Assembly: GCA_023424785.1 (NCBI GenBank) | Contig: JAFADP010000192.1 | Span: 1-10,067, forward strand | From: Bacillota bacterium | GTDB lineage: Bacteria > Bacillota > Clostridia > Clostridiales > Clostridiaceae | Reading direction: 5' to 3' | Length of the DNA: 10,067 bases | The notes under the pieces: generated by a model | What the model was told of the DNA's origin: nothing | Database searches by the model: none | What the model saw: the letters and a program-made list of their open reading frames with translations, nothing else | Made by a program: the position numbers and the translations under genes | Shown here: positions 1-7,800 of the stretch, piece after piece | How the letters are laid out: every line of letters begins with the position of its first letter | How positions within the stretch are numbered: position 1 is the stretch's first letter

Positions 1-1
1 A

Positions 2-916
2 TGTAAAACTAAAATAAATAAACATAAAGAGGAATCTTTATTATCAGAACAACAACTTAAAGAAAAATATGAAAAAGAAGAGGAAACATTTAAGTTAAAT
101 ACAAAAAAGCTTGAAAAGAAAGTTGAAGAAATAGAGGAATTTTTAGACGATAAAGAATATGAAGTGAAAGAGTTTGCAAAAGAGCAAGCAAAAATATGTA
201 CTGAAAACATAAGAAGCAACATATTTAGATTAATTGATAATGGAGTTGTTGATGGAAGTATGTTGACAGAAGCTTTTGATAATTTTCAGCATCAATATAT
301 ATCAGATGTAATTAATGAATTTTTTGATTTAAAGGAAAATATTACTGATGAACTTATTGATATGGTTGAAGAATTAGATAACATAATTAAAATTGAAAAT
401 GAATTATCTATTTCATCTTTAAACTTTAGCAATGGACAATCATTTAAGTTTGAAAAGGGCTTGCAAGTAGGTATAGATATTGCAGGAGGAATTGGAGGAG
501 TTTTTGTTGGAGTAAAAGTTGGAGCGGCTTTAGGAACATTTGGAGGACCAATAGGAACAATAGTAGGTGGTTTAGCTGGTGCTGCTGTAGGGATGGTTGC
601 ATGTATAGCTGGAAATAAAACTAAAAAAGCCATTACAAATACTAGAGGAAGAGAAACAAAAAGACAAATAGAGCCTTTAATAGAAGAAATAGGTAATATA
701 ATAAAGAGAGAAATAGTTAGTGGATTCCAGGAAATATCATGTGAAGTAAATAAAGCATTAGAAACATATATAAGGAATAGAAAAAAAGAATTAAAAGAAA
801 TTAAAGCTAGAAATATAGAAAATGCAAATAATGAGTATAAGAGTAAATTTAATTTGGATATGTTAAATCATGATTATGAGTACTTAGTTAATAAGGAGAA
901 AACTATACATGAATAA
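2..916 (+). CDS. Coiled-coil protein with glycine-zipper membrane segment; 5' end outside window; probable dynamin-partner protein
   Basis: The reading frame is open from base 2, so the gene starts left of the window; the GTG at 164 is an internal codon, not a convincing start. The visible 304 residues begin with a highly charged Glu/Lys-rich stretch (about residues 8-60) typical of coiled coil. Helical sequence without recognised motifs follows. Bases 482-616 then encode a Gly/Ala/Val-rich segment with repeated GxxxG spacing (for example GGPIGTIVGGLAGAAVG), a glycine zipper that probably inserts into membrane. The last 90 residues are again charged helix. The gene overlaps the dynamin-like GTPase gene by 8 nt, so the two are translationally coupled. 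Bacterial dynamins often occur as tandem pairs, and helix, membrane tip, helix is the layout of a dynamin stalk. I infer that this is the C-terminal half of a second dynamin-like protein or a LeoB/C-like partner. No GTPase motif lies in the visible part, so this is not proven. Confidence 0.8.
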   Translation, partial: CKTKINKHKEESLLSEQQLKEKYEKEEETFKLNTKKLEKKVEEIEEFLDDKEYEVKEFAKEQAKICTENIRSNIFRLIDNGVVDGSMLTEAFDNFQHQYISDVINEFFDLKENITDELIDMVEELDNIIKIENELSISSLNFSNGQSFKFEKGLQVGIDIAGGIGGVFVGVKVGAALGTFGGPIGTIVGGLAGAAVGMVACIAGNKTKKAITNTRGRETKRQIEPLIEEIGNIIKREIVSGFQEISCEVNKALETYIRNRKKELKEIKARNIENANNEYKSKFNLDMLNHDYEYLVNKEKTIHE

Positions 917-2708
917 AAGGATATTAGAAAATTATAATTTAGTAAATTCAATTATAGAAAAAACGGAAGATAAAGAGTTAAAAGTACTATCAGCCTTTTT
1001 AGGTGACAGAATAAGAAATATTGATAGTTATGTGCTGATGCTAGGAGAAACAAGTAGTGGTAAGTCATCAATAATTAATGGGTTAATGGATGAAAATACA
1101 CTGTTTGTAAGTTCTACACCATCAACAGGAAGTATAACAGAGGTAGAGTTTAAAGATGAAATAATAGAAAATCAACTTTATGCTATTAATAAGGATGCAA
1201 CTATAGAAAGAATTGATAATGATGTATTTGATCAATTACTAAAAAAGCCAGATGAAGAGCTTCAAAGGCTGAAATTAGTTACTAAATCAACTAAATATAA
1301 CTTATCAAACATGAGACTTTTTGATACTCCAGGATATGGTTCAATAGTAAGAGAACATGAAGAAGTATTAATGGAGTTTATACCAAATAGCGATATCATA
1401 ATTTACACTGTAAATTATAAAATTGGAATTCAAGAAAATGATTATGCTTTTCTTGGATTTTTAAAGGAATTAATTAGAGAAGATGTTGAAATTATTTTGT
1501 TAATAAATAGATGTCCAGTTAATTTTAGAGAATCAGATAAAAGAATTGTTGAAATTAAAAAATATATTGCTGATATCCTACATGAAGATGTAAAAACATT
1601 TTATGTGAAAACAGAATATTCTGAGGATGAATATGGATATCCATTACCAAAGGCAGAAGAACTTTGGAAGTATGTAGAGACTATAATTAATTCACCAAAA
1701 AGAATTAAGGAATTAGAAGAGGCTTTTGAATGTTATACTATGGATTTACTTGGAAAGTGCGAAAACTTAATAGACAAGCAGTACAATAATATAAAACTTT
1801 CAAATATACAAAAGGAAGAAATTAAAAAGAGAACTGATGAATTAATAAATAATATTAATTCTATAATTCCAAATTTAATAGAGCCAACATTTGATAGCTT
1901 AATTGAAAGTATTTCTAAAAATTTAGCTATGGCTAAGTATAATGTAGAGAAAAAAGTATTAACTTCTATTGATAATGTTAGTACTGCTAATATGGATGAG
2001 ACAATTTCTTATGTGTCTAATCATTTATTGCCTTATTCAACATCACAAGAAACATTAGAAGTTAAAAGATACATTGAAATAAAATTAGAAGAACTTAATA
2101 ATGAAGTAGATGATTATTTGAATAAAGAAATTATGGATTTTAATAAAGATATTGAGCTTACTTTTTCAACAGCAACAGAATTAGCAAGTAAAGGTATTGG
2201 TAAAAAGATTGGTTCTAAAATGGTTACAGGAACATTAACTAATTATTTTATTAAATTTGGTGGAGCAGGGGGAGCAGGTGCAGGAGTTGCTAATGCAGCA
2301 TCACATGCACTTAAAGTTGCAGGAGACTTTTTTGGAAAAACATTCAAGAAAGAAACTCATAATGCATTAAAGCATACTTTGTCAAAAATAGGTGCAACAT
2401 CTACAAAGTTTATATCAAATGCAGCAGCGGTATTAGTTGAACTTGCAACTGTAATTATTGATTATTCAACATGGAAGTCTAAGCTTAAAAATAAAACAGG
2501 TAAAGCCATTAATGAATGGTATAATGATACTTTAGAAGCAGTAAAAAACGATCTTAAGGAATTAAAAAAACAAAATATAGATACATTAAAGTCAATTATC
2601 GAAGAAGAAACTAGCAAATATAACTATGATGAAGAAGTAAAAGATGAAAAAGAAATAAATAAATTAATAGAAGAATTACAAATAGTAAAAGAAAAGTTAG
2701 GAGTGTAG
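909..2708 (+). CDS. Dynamin-like GTPase (bacterial dynamin family)
   Basis: A 599-residue large GTPase of the dynamin superfamily, expected to bind and remodel membrane using GTP. The P-loop (G1) is GETSSGKSS at residues 46-54. Switch I with a conserved Thr lies in SSTPSTGSITEVEF (about 68-81). G3 is DTPG at 139-142. The G4 region is INRCP at 199-203, which departs from the usual (N/T)KxD. Residues 265-420 are predicted helical stalk. A Gly/Ala-rich stretch at about 421-475 (containing FGGAGGAGAGVANAA) and a hydrophobic stretch at about 501-518 form the likely membrane-binding tip, followed by a charged helical C-terminus. The ATG at 909 is preceded by AAGGAG at 893-898, 10 nt away. The gene overlaps its upstream neighbour by 8 nt and ends 4 nt before the next gene, so it sits inside an operon. 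Comparable proteins include LeoA and the Eleos defence dynamins. Family assignment is firm; a role in phage defence is inference. Confidence 0.92.
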   Translation: MNKRILENYNLVNSIIEKTEDKELKVLSAFLGDRIRNIDSYVLMLGETSSGKSSIINGLMDENTLFVSSTPSTGSITEVEFKDEIIENQLYAINKDATIERIDNDVFDQLLKKPDEELQRLKLVTKSTKYNLSNMRLFDTPGYGSIVREHEEVLMEFIPNSDIIIYTVNYKIGIQENDYAFLGFLKELIREDVEIILLINRCPVNFRESDKRIVEIKKYIADILHEDVKTFYVKTEYSEDEYGYPLPKAEELWKYVETIINSPKRIKELEEAFECYTMDLLGKCENLIDKQYNNIKLSNIQKEEIKKRTDELINNINSIIPNLIEPTFDSLIESISKNLAMAKYNVEKKVLTSIDNVSTANMDETISYVSNHLLPYSTSQETLEVKRYIEIKLEELNNEVDDYLNKEIMDFNKDIELTFSTATELASKGIGKKIGSKMVTGTLTNYFIKFGGAGGAGAGVANAASHALKVAGDFFGKTFKKETHNALKHTLSKIGATSTKFISNAAAVLVELATVIIDYSTWKSKLKNKTGKAINEWYNDTLEAVKNDLKELKKQNIDTLKSIIEEETSKYNYDEEVKDEKEINKLIEELQIVKEKLGV

Positions 2709-2712
2709 ACAA

Positions 2713-3129
2713 ATGGATGCAAACGGATTAAAGGTCGTAGAAAGCAAAAGAAGAAGTGTAAGTAATTTAGATAACAATACTGTTATTATAGACAATGAAA
2801 GCAATGCTTCAGATAGGTTATTAAATAGTGTAGCAGATAATTTTGGAAATATACTTAATTTAGCAAACGACATTGTTGAGATAAAGAAAATGTCAGTGCA
2901 ATCAGAAGCTATAATTGCTAAAATGAAAGAAGAGAGAGCAATTTTATTAGCAGAGGCAGAAGCTTATGCTAAAAGGAAAAATGCAGATACAACATCAATT
3001 GTAGAAAAGATGAAAGTAATACAAGCAATGATGAAGGATTTTTATCAATTTAATAATTCAAATATGACAAGTGAAGATTTCTCTAAGGTTATAACAGAAA
3101 TAGTTACTCAAATGGGGAGAATTGATTAA
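2713..3129 (+). CDS. Small helical protein of unknown function in dynamin operon
   Basis: A 138-residue protein I do not recognise. ATG 2713 has AGGAG at 2699-2703, 9 nt upstream, overlapping the end of the dynamin gene. Residues 1-32 are polar and probably disordered. Residues 33-62 are amphipathic helix, and residues 62-92 (KMKEERAILLAEAEAYAKRK in the middle) look like a strong charged helix or coiled coil. There is no signal peptide, membrane segment, Cys/His cluster or catalytic motif. It starts 4 nt after the dynamin GTPase gene and overlaps the following gene by 1 nt, so it is almost certainly co-expressed with both. By position it could be an accessory or adaptor subunit of the dynamin complex, but nothing in the sequence proves this. 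Confidence 0.82.
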   Translation: MDANGLKVVESKRRSVSNLDNNTVIIDNESNASDRLLNSVADNFGNILNLANDIVEIKKMSVQSEAIIAKMKEERAILLAEAEAYAKRKNADTTSIVEKMKVIQAMMKDFYQFNNSNMTSEDFSKVITEIVTQMGRID

Positions 3130-3452
3130 TGTTTCAAATATCAGATAATTTGCCAGATGTAATTAAGGTTTTATCTGCTATAAAAAAGGATTCTGAAAGA
3201 AAAAAGGCAATTGATGCTATTAAAGAAGAGCATAAAAGACTTTTAAAGTCAGAAGTAGATAGTAGAAGAATTAAAAGCAGTGAGCTTATAAAGGAAATGG
3301 TAACAATAGATATTGCATTAAAGGAGTTTGAAACTAATTATGAATATTTAAAGTTAAATAGTGATATAAGAGAAATAGAAGTATTAGATGAGTATATTAA
3401 TGATGTAAAAAAATATAGGAGAAAGCTAGCTCGAGAAAAAAATAAAAAATAA
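3129..3452 (+). CDS. Small basic coiled-coil protein of unknown function, last intact gene of dynamin operon
   Basis: A 107-residue, Lys/Arg- and Glu-rich, almost entirely helical protein with no recognised family. The ATG shares its A with the TAA of the preceding gene (TAATG), and GGGGAG at 3114-3119 lies 9 nt upstream, so translational coupling is likely. Residues 14-75 form a continuous charged helix likely to be coiled coil, and the C-terminus is strongly basic (RKLAREKNKK). There is no membrane segment. The neighbouring 138-residue protein is also helical, so the two may form a heteromeric coiled-coil assembly with the dynamin stalk. That is inference from neighbourhood and composition only. 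Confidence 0.8.
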   Translation: MFQISDNLPDVIKVLSAIKKDSERKKAIDAIKEEHKRLLKSEVDSRRIKSSELIKEMVTIDIALKEFETNYEYLKLNSDIREIEVLDEYINDVKKYRRKLAREKNKK

Positions 3453-3503
3453 TATATTATGCGCTCTATACTATGATTATCTGAACTATTAGCTTATTAT
3501 TAG

Positions 3504-3710
3504 GTAATTATATATGAAGTTGAGAATGATAAGCTTAAAGATTTGAATATTGGTATTCCTAATAAAAGATTTATTAGTATATTGGATATTATTCCGATTA
3601 GATTTGATAGGAACATAGATATGAATAGTGAATCAATAAATAGATATAAATATAAAGAATGTATTAAAAGTGAGATTATAAATAATCCAAAGGTAGTTGA
3701 GGATTATTGA
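3504..3710 (+). pseudogene. Unrecognised coding remnant at the end of the dynamin operon
   Basis: This is an open frame of 68 codons following a TAG at 3501-3503, with no ATG or well-placed start at its beginning. Its translation (including NDKLKDLNIGIPNKRFISIL) has protein-like composition and ends at TGA 3708-3710, 22 nt before a strong terminator. It looks like the C-terminal tail of a gene whose front has been lost. A 29-codon version could start at ATG 3621 with AGGA 8 nt upstream, but it would be very short. I cannot assign a family. It lies on the same strand as the dynamin operon and would be the last segment before its terminator. Confidence 0.35.
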
Positions 3711-3731
3711 AGTTGATAAACATAACTACAA

Positions 3732-3773
3732 CACCATAATAGACCTTAAAGTTTATTATGGTGATATTTTTAT
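3732..3773 (+). terminator. Rho-independent terminator of the dynamin operon
   Basis: CACCATAATA (3732-3741) pairs perfectly with TATTATGGTG (3754-3763). Three further pairs, including one G-T, leave a six-base loop, giving about 13 bp of stem. The stem is followed by ATATTTTTATT. It lies after the four-gene operon and the short remnant, and no competing gene lies close on the other strand. Confidence 0.8.
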
Positions 3774-3775
3774 TA

Positions 3776-4052
3776 AGAGATTTAAAATATTTATAAGATA
3801 GAAAAGTATTTAACTTGATAAGGTATTTGAAAAATTATTAAAAATTATTTTATAGATAGATAATTAATGTCCAACTTTAAAAATATAATAAAAGTATAGA
3901 TGAAATCGATGTGAATAACATAATTTATTATGTTAGGAATAGAATAAAAATGATTGATTATTTTAAAAAATATGCACTATATATAGTAAAATATAGATAA
4001 AGTTAGAATTGGAATAAGGAAGAATAGTTAGCACTTTCAAACATACTATTTT
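3776..4052. other. AT-rich stretch without a supported gene
   Basis: All frames are broken by frequent stops. One frame stays open for about 34 codons (roughly 3896-4000) but has no ribosome binding site and no recognisable protein. A 12-bp palindrome ACTATATATAGT sits at 3976-3987, which is unremarkable at this base composition. I see no RNA gene or intact mobile element. Confidence 0.5.
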
Positions 4053-4154
4053 ATGTATCAAGGAGAGTTAATAAAATTGAAATTTAAATTTTAAGGATAT
4101 GATATAGCTGCTGTTATTGATAGGACTAATAAAGTAAAGATTATAAACCAAATA
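4053..4154 (+). pseudogene. C-terminal relic of a WYL-domain transcriptional regulator
   Basis: Reading from 4053 gives MYQGELIKLKFKF, an in-frame TAA at 4092-4094, then GYDIAAVIDRTNKVKII. This matches the pattern seen late in WYL-domain regulators of the YafY type: a MxxGE turn, a beta strand of alternating hydrophobic and charged residues, then a VIDR-like helix. Only about 34 codons are left and the frame ends in TAA TAA. The usual N-terminal HTH and the rest of the WYL domain are not visible upstream. The assignment comes from pattern memory over a short segment, so it is tentative. Confidence 0.42.
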
Positions 4155-4289
4155 TAATAATTGAGGGAGAGTTAGCCACAGACTACTAGTATCCAAAATA
4201 ATATTTAAAAATTTTTCCGTTTAGCATTTTCCAATTCTTATATATACATACTAAATAGTGATAATATAGTATATAAGGGTGTGTAGAAA

Positions 4290-4343
4290 GTGATAAAGTT
4301 GAATGAAAAACAAAATATAATATTAAAGTTTTTAAGAGAATGA
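4290..4343 (+). pseudogene. Very short N-terminal relic, possibly of an IS21-type transposase
   Basis: GTG 4290 with AAGGG 10 nt upstream opens 17 codons (VIKLNEKQNIILKFLRE) before TGA 4341-4343. The pattern 'IKLNEKQ..I...LRE' resembles the start of IstA-like transposases just before their HTH. The same frame continues for only a few codons before the next stop. It is too short for a firm call and could be chance. Confidence 0.22.
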
Positions 4344-4420
4344 TTATCTTCCAATAATAAGTAGGTAATTGGTAATTAATAGGTCGTTGAATGTGCTATT
4401 GAAGGCGAAATGCCTAAAGT

Positions 4421-4568
4421 TTATAACAATTGAACCATCATCTAAAAAACTTACTACATATGGAGTGTAAGACTTTCCTAAAGCGTTTGGTATAATTATG
4501 GACTTTCCATTTTCCTATACGGAAACTAAACTATTTGTTATACCTAAATCTATCTCTATAATGCTCAT
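4421..4568 (-). pseudogene. N-terminal relic of an Hsp70 family chaperone (DnaK/HscC-like)
   Basis: On the minus strand, ATG at 4568-4566 (AAGGA four bases upstream, plus-strand 4573-4577) starts MSIIEIDLGITNSLVSV, followed by an in-frame TAG (plus-strand 4515-4517). The frame then continues ENGKSIIIPNALGKSYTPYVV and a DDGSIVI segment. This is the Hsp70 nucleotide-binding start: the phosphate-1 loop (IDLGxTNS), then ENGK..IIPNALG..xTPxVVSFxxDG. The TAG stands where HscC-like proteins often have Trp, consistent with TGG to TAG. The first phosphate-binding Thr and a Gly are also altered (GIDLGTTNS in the family, EIDLGITNS here). Similarity fades after about 4420, and the remaining 500 or more residues are missing. 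It is the only minus-strand coding relic I see. Confidence 0.82.
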
Positions 4569-4698
4569 TTTATCCTTGCCCTAAACGGCATTATCTTATG
4601 ATAAAGTAATGATAAATATTGAAGCGATTAACATTTATATAGATACTAACTAAATAATGATACAAACAAATTGTAACCATAAATTAGAGATTATTATA

Positions 4699-4727
4699 AG
4701 ACTCTGGTTTATGCTAGGATCTTTTTT
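4699..4727 (+). terminator. Probable intrinsic terminator, slightly decayed
   Basis: AGACTCTGG (4699-4707) faces CTAGGATCT (4714-4722) across a six-base loop. Eight of nine positions pair (two G-T), with one C-A mismatch, and the hairpin runs into TTTTTT (4722-4727). No intact gene ends just upstream. It may be a leftover from a lost gene, and it would insulate the helicase gene downstream from upstream transcription. Confidence 0.5.
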
Positions 4728-4788
4728 GAATGTGCAAAACCTGTTTAACAACAAGTTTATTTTTAATAATTAAAAAATATATAAAACC

Positions 4789-4817
4789 TATAATAATAAA
4801 TAGAAATATTGTATAAT
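4789..4817 (+). promoter_or_regulatory. Candidate -10 elements for the helicase gene
   Basis: Two perfect TATAAT hexamers occur at 4789-4794 and 4812-4817, about 60-80 nt before the chosen start codon. No good -35 (TTGACA-like) stands at 16-18 bp from either, and TATAAT is not rare in such AT-rich DNA, so confidence is low. Their position does suggest that the TTG at 4809 lies within the promoter region and is not the start. Confidence 0.33.
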
Positions 4818-4861
4818 AATAGAAAAACTGAAATAGTTTATAAAAGTATAAATATAGTTAA

Positions 4862-4867
4862 GAGGAA
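4862..4867 (+). promoter_or_regulatory. Ribosome binding site that fixes the helicase start
   Basis: GAGGAA, with AGGA at 4863-4866, lies 8 nt before ATG 4875. The longer frame beginning with TTG at 4809 has no comparable site, and it would begin inside a TATAAT-rich promoter-like region. Confidence 0.75.
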
Positions 4868-4874
4868 TTTTATT

Positions 4875-7800
4875 ATGATAGACTTAAGAAAAGATTTTGC
4901 AGGAAAAGTATTTGTTTCAAATGAAATAAGTAATAAAAGTCTTTATAAACATCAAGAAGACTGTATAAATGCATTAAAAAATATTGAAAATGAAGATAAA
5001 TATAAATCTTTATTAGTTATACCAACTGGGGGTGGAAAGACTTTTACTTCAGTTTATTGGGTATTAAATGAAATTATAAATAAAAATAAAAAGGTTCTAT
5101 GGATTGCTCATAGACATGAACTACTTAATCAAACATTAACAACTGTAATTAATTCTTCATATAAAGATATATTAAATTATAGAGAAGAGTTTACATATAG
5201 GATTATATCTGGTGCACATGATAAAACGGTTAACATAAATAAAGATGATGATTTTATCATTGCTAGTAAAGATAGTTTAAATAGTGGAAGTGAATATATA
5301 GAAAAGTGGTTAGAAGAAAATAGAGATAATGTTTGTCTTATTATTGATGAAGCACATCATGCAATTGCTAAATCTTATAGAAAAATAATAGATATGATTG
5401 AAGAAAAAAGTTTAAATTGGTATAGGATAATTGGTTTAACTGCTACACCAATTAGAACAAGGGAAAAAGAAAAAGGATTATTAGGTAATATTTTTACTGA
5501 TGGTATTTGTTATAGTATAGATTTAAAGACATTAATAAATAGAGGAATATTAGCAAAACCTATATTTAAAGAATACGATACTAATATGATGATAACTAAA
5601 GAACTTTCTGCAAATGATTTACATATGATTAATAGAGGATTTAATTTACCACAAGGAATTGCAGAAGAAATTGCAAAGCATAAGGAAAGAAATAATTTCA
5701 TTGTAAATGAGTATATAAAGAATAAATCTAAATATGGTAAAACTATAGTATTTGCCATAAATATAGGACATGCTATAGCACTTAATAGTTTATTTAATGA
5801 AAAAGGTATAAAAAGTGATTTTGTTGTTTCGAGTTTAAGAGATGGAGCAACTAATGCAACTATTTCAACAGAAGAGAATGTAAAGAAAATTAATAGTTTC
5901 AGAGATGGTGATTTAGATGTTCTTATAAATGTAAATATACTTACAGAAGGTACCGATATACCTAATATTCAAACAGTATTTTTAACTAGACCTACAACTT
6001 CATCTATATTAATGAATCAAATGATAGGAAGAGGACTTAGAGGAGCAAATGCAGGAGGAACAGAGGAAGCTTATATCGTTAGTTTTATTGATGAATGGAG
6101 ATATAAAATAAATTGGATAAATCCAAAGCAATTAGAGGGATTCGGGGACTTTATATCTACTAGTGGTGATAGTAGAAGTTTAAAGTCAACTTTAGTGCCT
6201 ATTAAATTAATAGAAGAATTTACTAAGTTTATGGATAAATCATTGAAGAAGAAAATTAAAGACTATGATTCTATGGAACTTGTACCATTAGGTTCATATA
6301 GTTTTAATATTTTTGATGAAAATATTAATGAAGATGAAGAAGTTATTGAAAGAGAATGTGAAGTTTTAGTTTTTAATAACCTTAGGAATGCATATGAAGA
6401 CTTAGTTAATAATTTAAGTTATATATTTGAACGTTGTAATATTAAAAATGAAAATTTATCTGATGATGAGATTACAAATTTAATTAATTTAATTTATTCA
6501 GAGTATTTTGATGGATACGATCTTACAATTGGATTTAATAAAAGTGATATTGAAGATATAATAAGATATTATGCTTTGACTGGTGAAGCACCTGATTATA
6601 TTCCATTTGAAGGAAGAGAAAATTATGATATTTCTAAGCTTGCTAATGATATAATTAACTCTAATTTTACAGTAGTAGAGAAAGCTAATTATATTAAAAG
6701 TAAATGGGAAGATAAAAATTTAGGATGGAGTATTTATTTTAATAATGATTTTTATTTCTTTAGAAATGAAATTAATAGAGTTGTTGATAAGATTCTTTAT
6801 GGTGATTCCAAACCAATTAAAGTAGAGGTTACTACTAAGTATGAAGATATGTCTTTATCTCAAATAAGAAATATAGATATTGGATATTGGAGAGAATTGA
6901 CTGATAAGCTTTATGAAGAATGTAAAGACTCTGATGGATATTATAATAGTAATATTAGTCTATATAAAAGTAAAAATAGAAGATTTTTTAATATAGATCA
7001 TATTATACCAATGAAAGATGGTGGTAAGACTATTCTTAGCAATTTACAAGTAATTGCAAGGTGGGAGAATATGAAAAAGGGTATAAAACCAGAAAGAGAT
7101 ATTAGATATGAAGAGATTAATTATTATATTGAGAATAATATAGAAAGTAATAATTTTATAAAAGAGAGATTAAAAGAATTATATGATAATGATGAAAGTG
7201 ATATAGATTATCTCAACTTTAAATCAATAATAGCTTTTAGAGAAGAGAAATATAGAAGTGCATTAATATTTGCAAATAAAGCACTAAAGATTAATCCATA
7301 TAATATAATTGCAACAAAGAATAAAGGATTAGCTAGTTATTATAAGGGAAATAAGAAAGTTGGAATTGAACTTTTAGATGTATATGTACACAAAATTAAG
7401 AATGATTTTGAAATACAATGTTTAATTGGTGAATATCATTATAAACAAAATAGAATTAATAAAGCTTTATATTATTTTAGTAATGCAGAAAATATTGATA
7501 ATAAAAATTATGCTTGTAACTTTAAGCTTGCTAGAATTTATGATAGAAAAAAGAAATTAGATGAGGCTATTAAGTATTATGATAAGTGTATTGAAATAAG
7601 TGGATCCAATGATGATGTAGATAGTTGCTTTAATTATAAGGGATGTATTTATTTTGATAAAGGTTTATATAATGAAGCTCTAGAATGTTTTAAGAATGCT
7701 TATATAAGCTATCAAGATGATGTATATCTTGAGAATTTTAAAATAACATTAAAAAATATACATAAAAATTATAGAAGTGTCTATAAAGATATTGTAAAAG

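Noticed and set aside
292..633. Minus-strand open frame of 113 codons
   Set aside because: It lies antisense to the glycine-zipper gene. Its Pro/Thr-rich sequence is the mirror of the Gly-rich codons there, and no family is recognisable.
3976..3987. Palindrome ACTATATATAGT as an operator
   Set aside because: It consists almost wholly of A and T, has no gene start nearby, and shows no second copy that I can see.
4809..4874. TTG start giving a 22-residue longer helicase
   Set aside because: No ribosome binding site at the TTG, it overlaps a TATAAT element, and ATG 4875 has AGGA 8 nt upstream.
5510..5758. Minus-strand open frame of 82 codons
   Set aside because: Antisense to well-conserved helicase coding sequence; no recognisable family.
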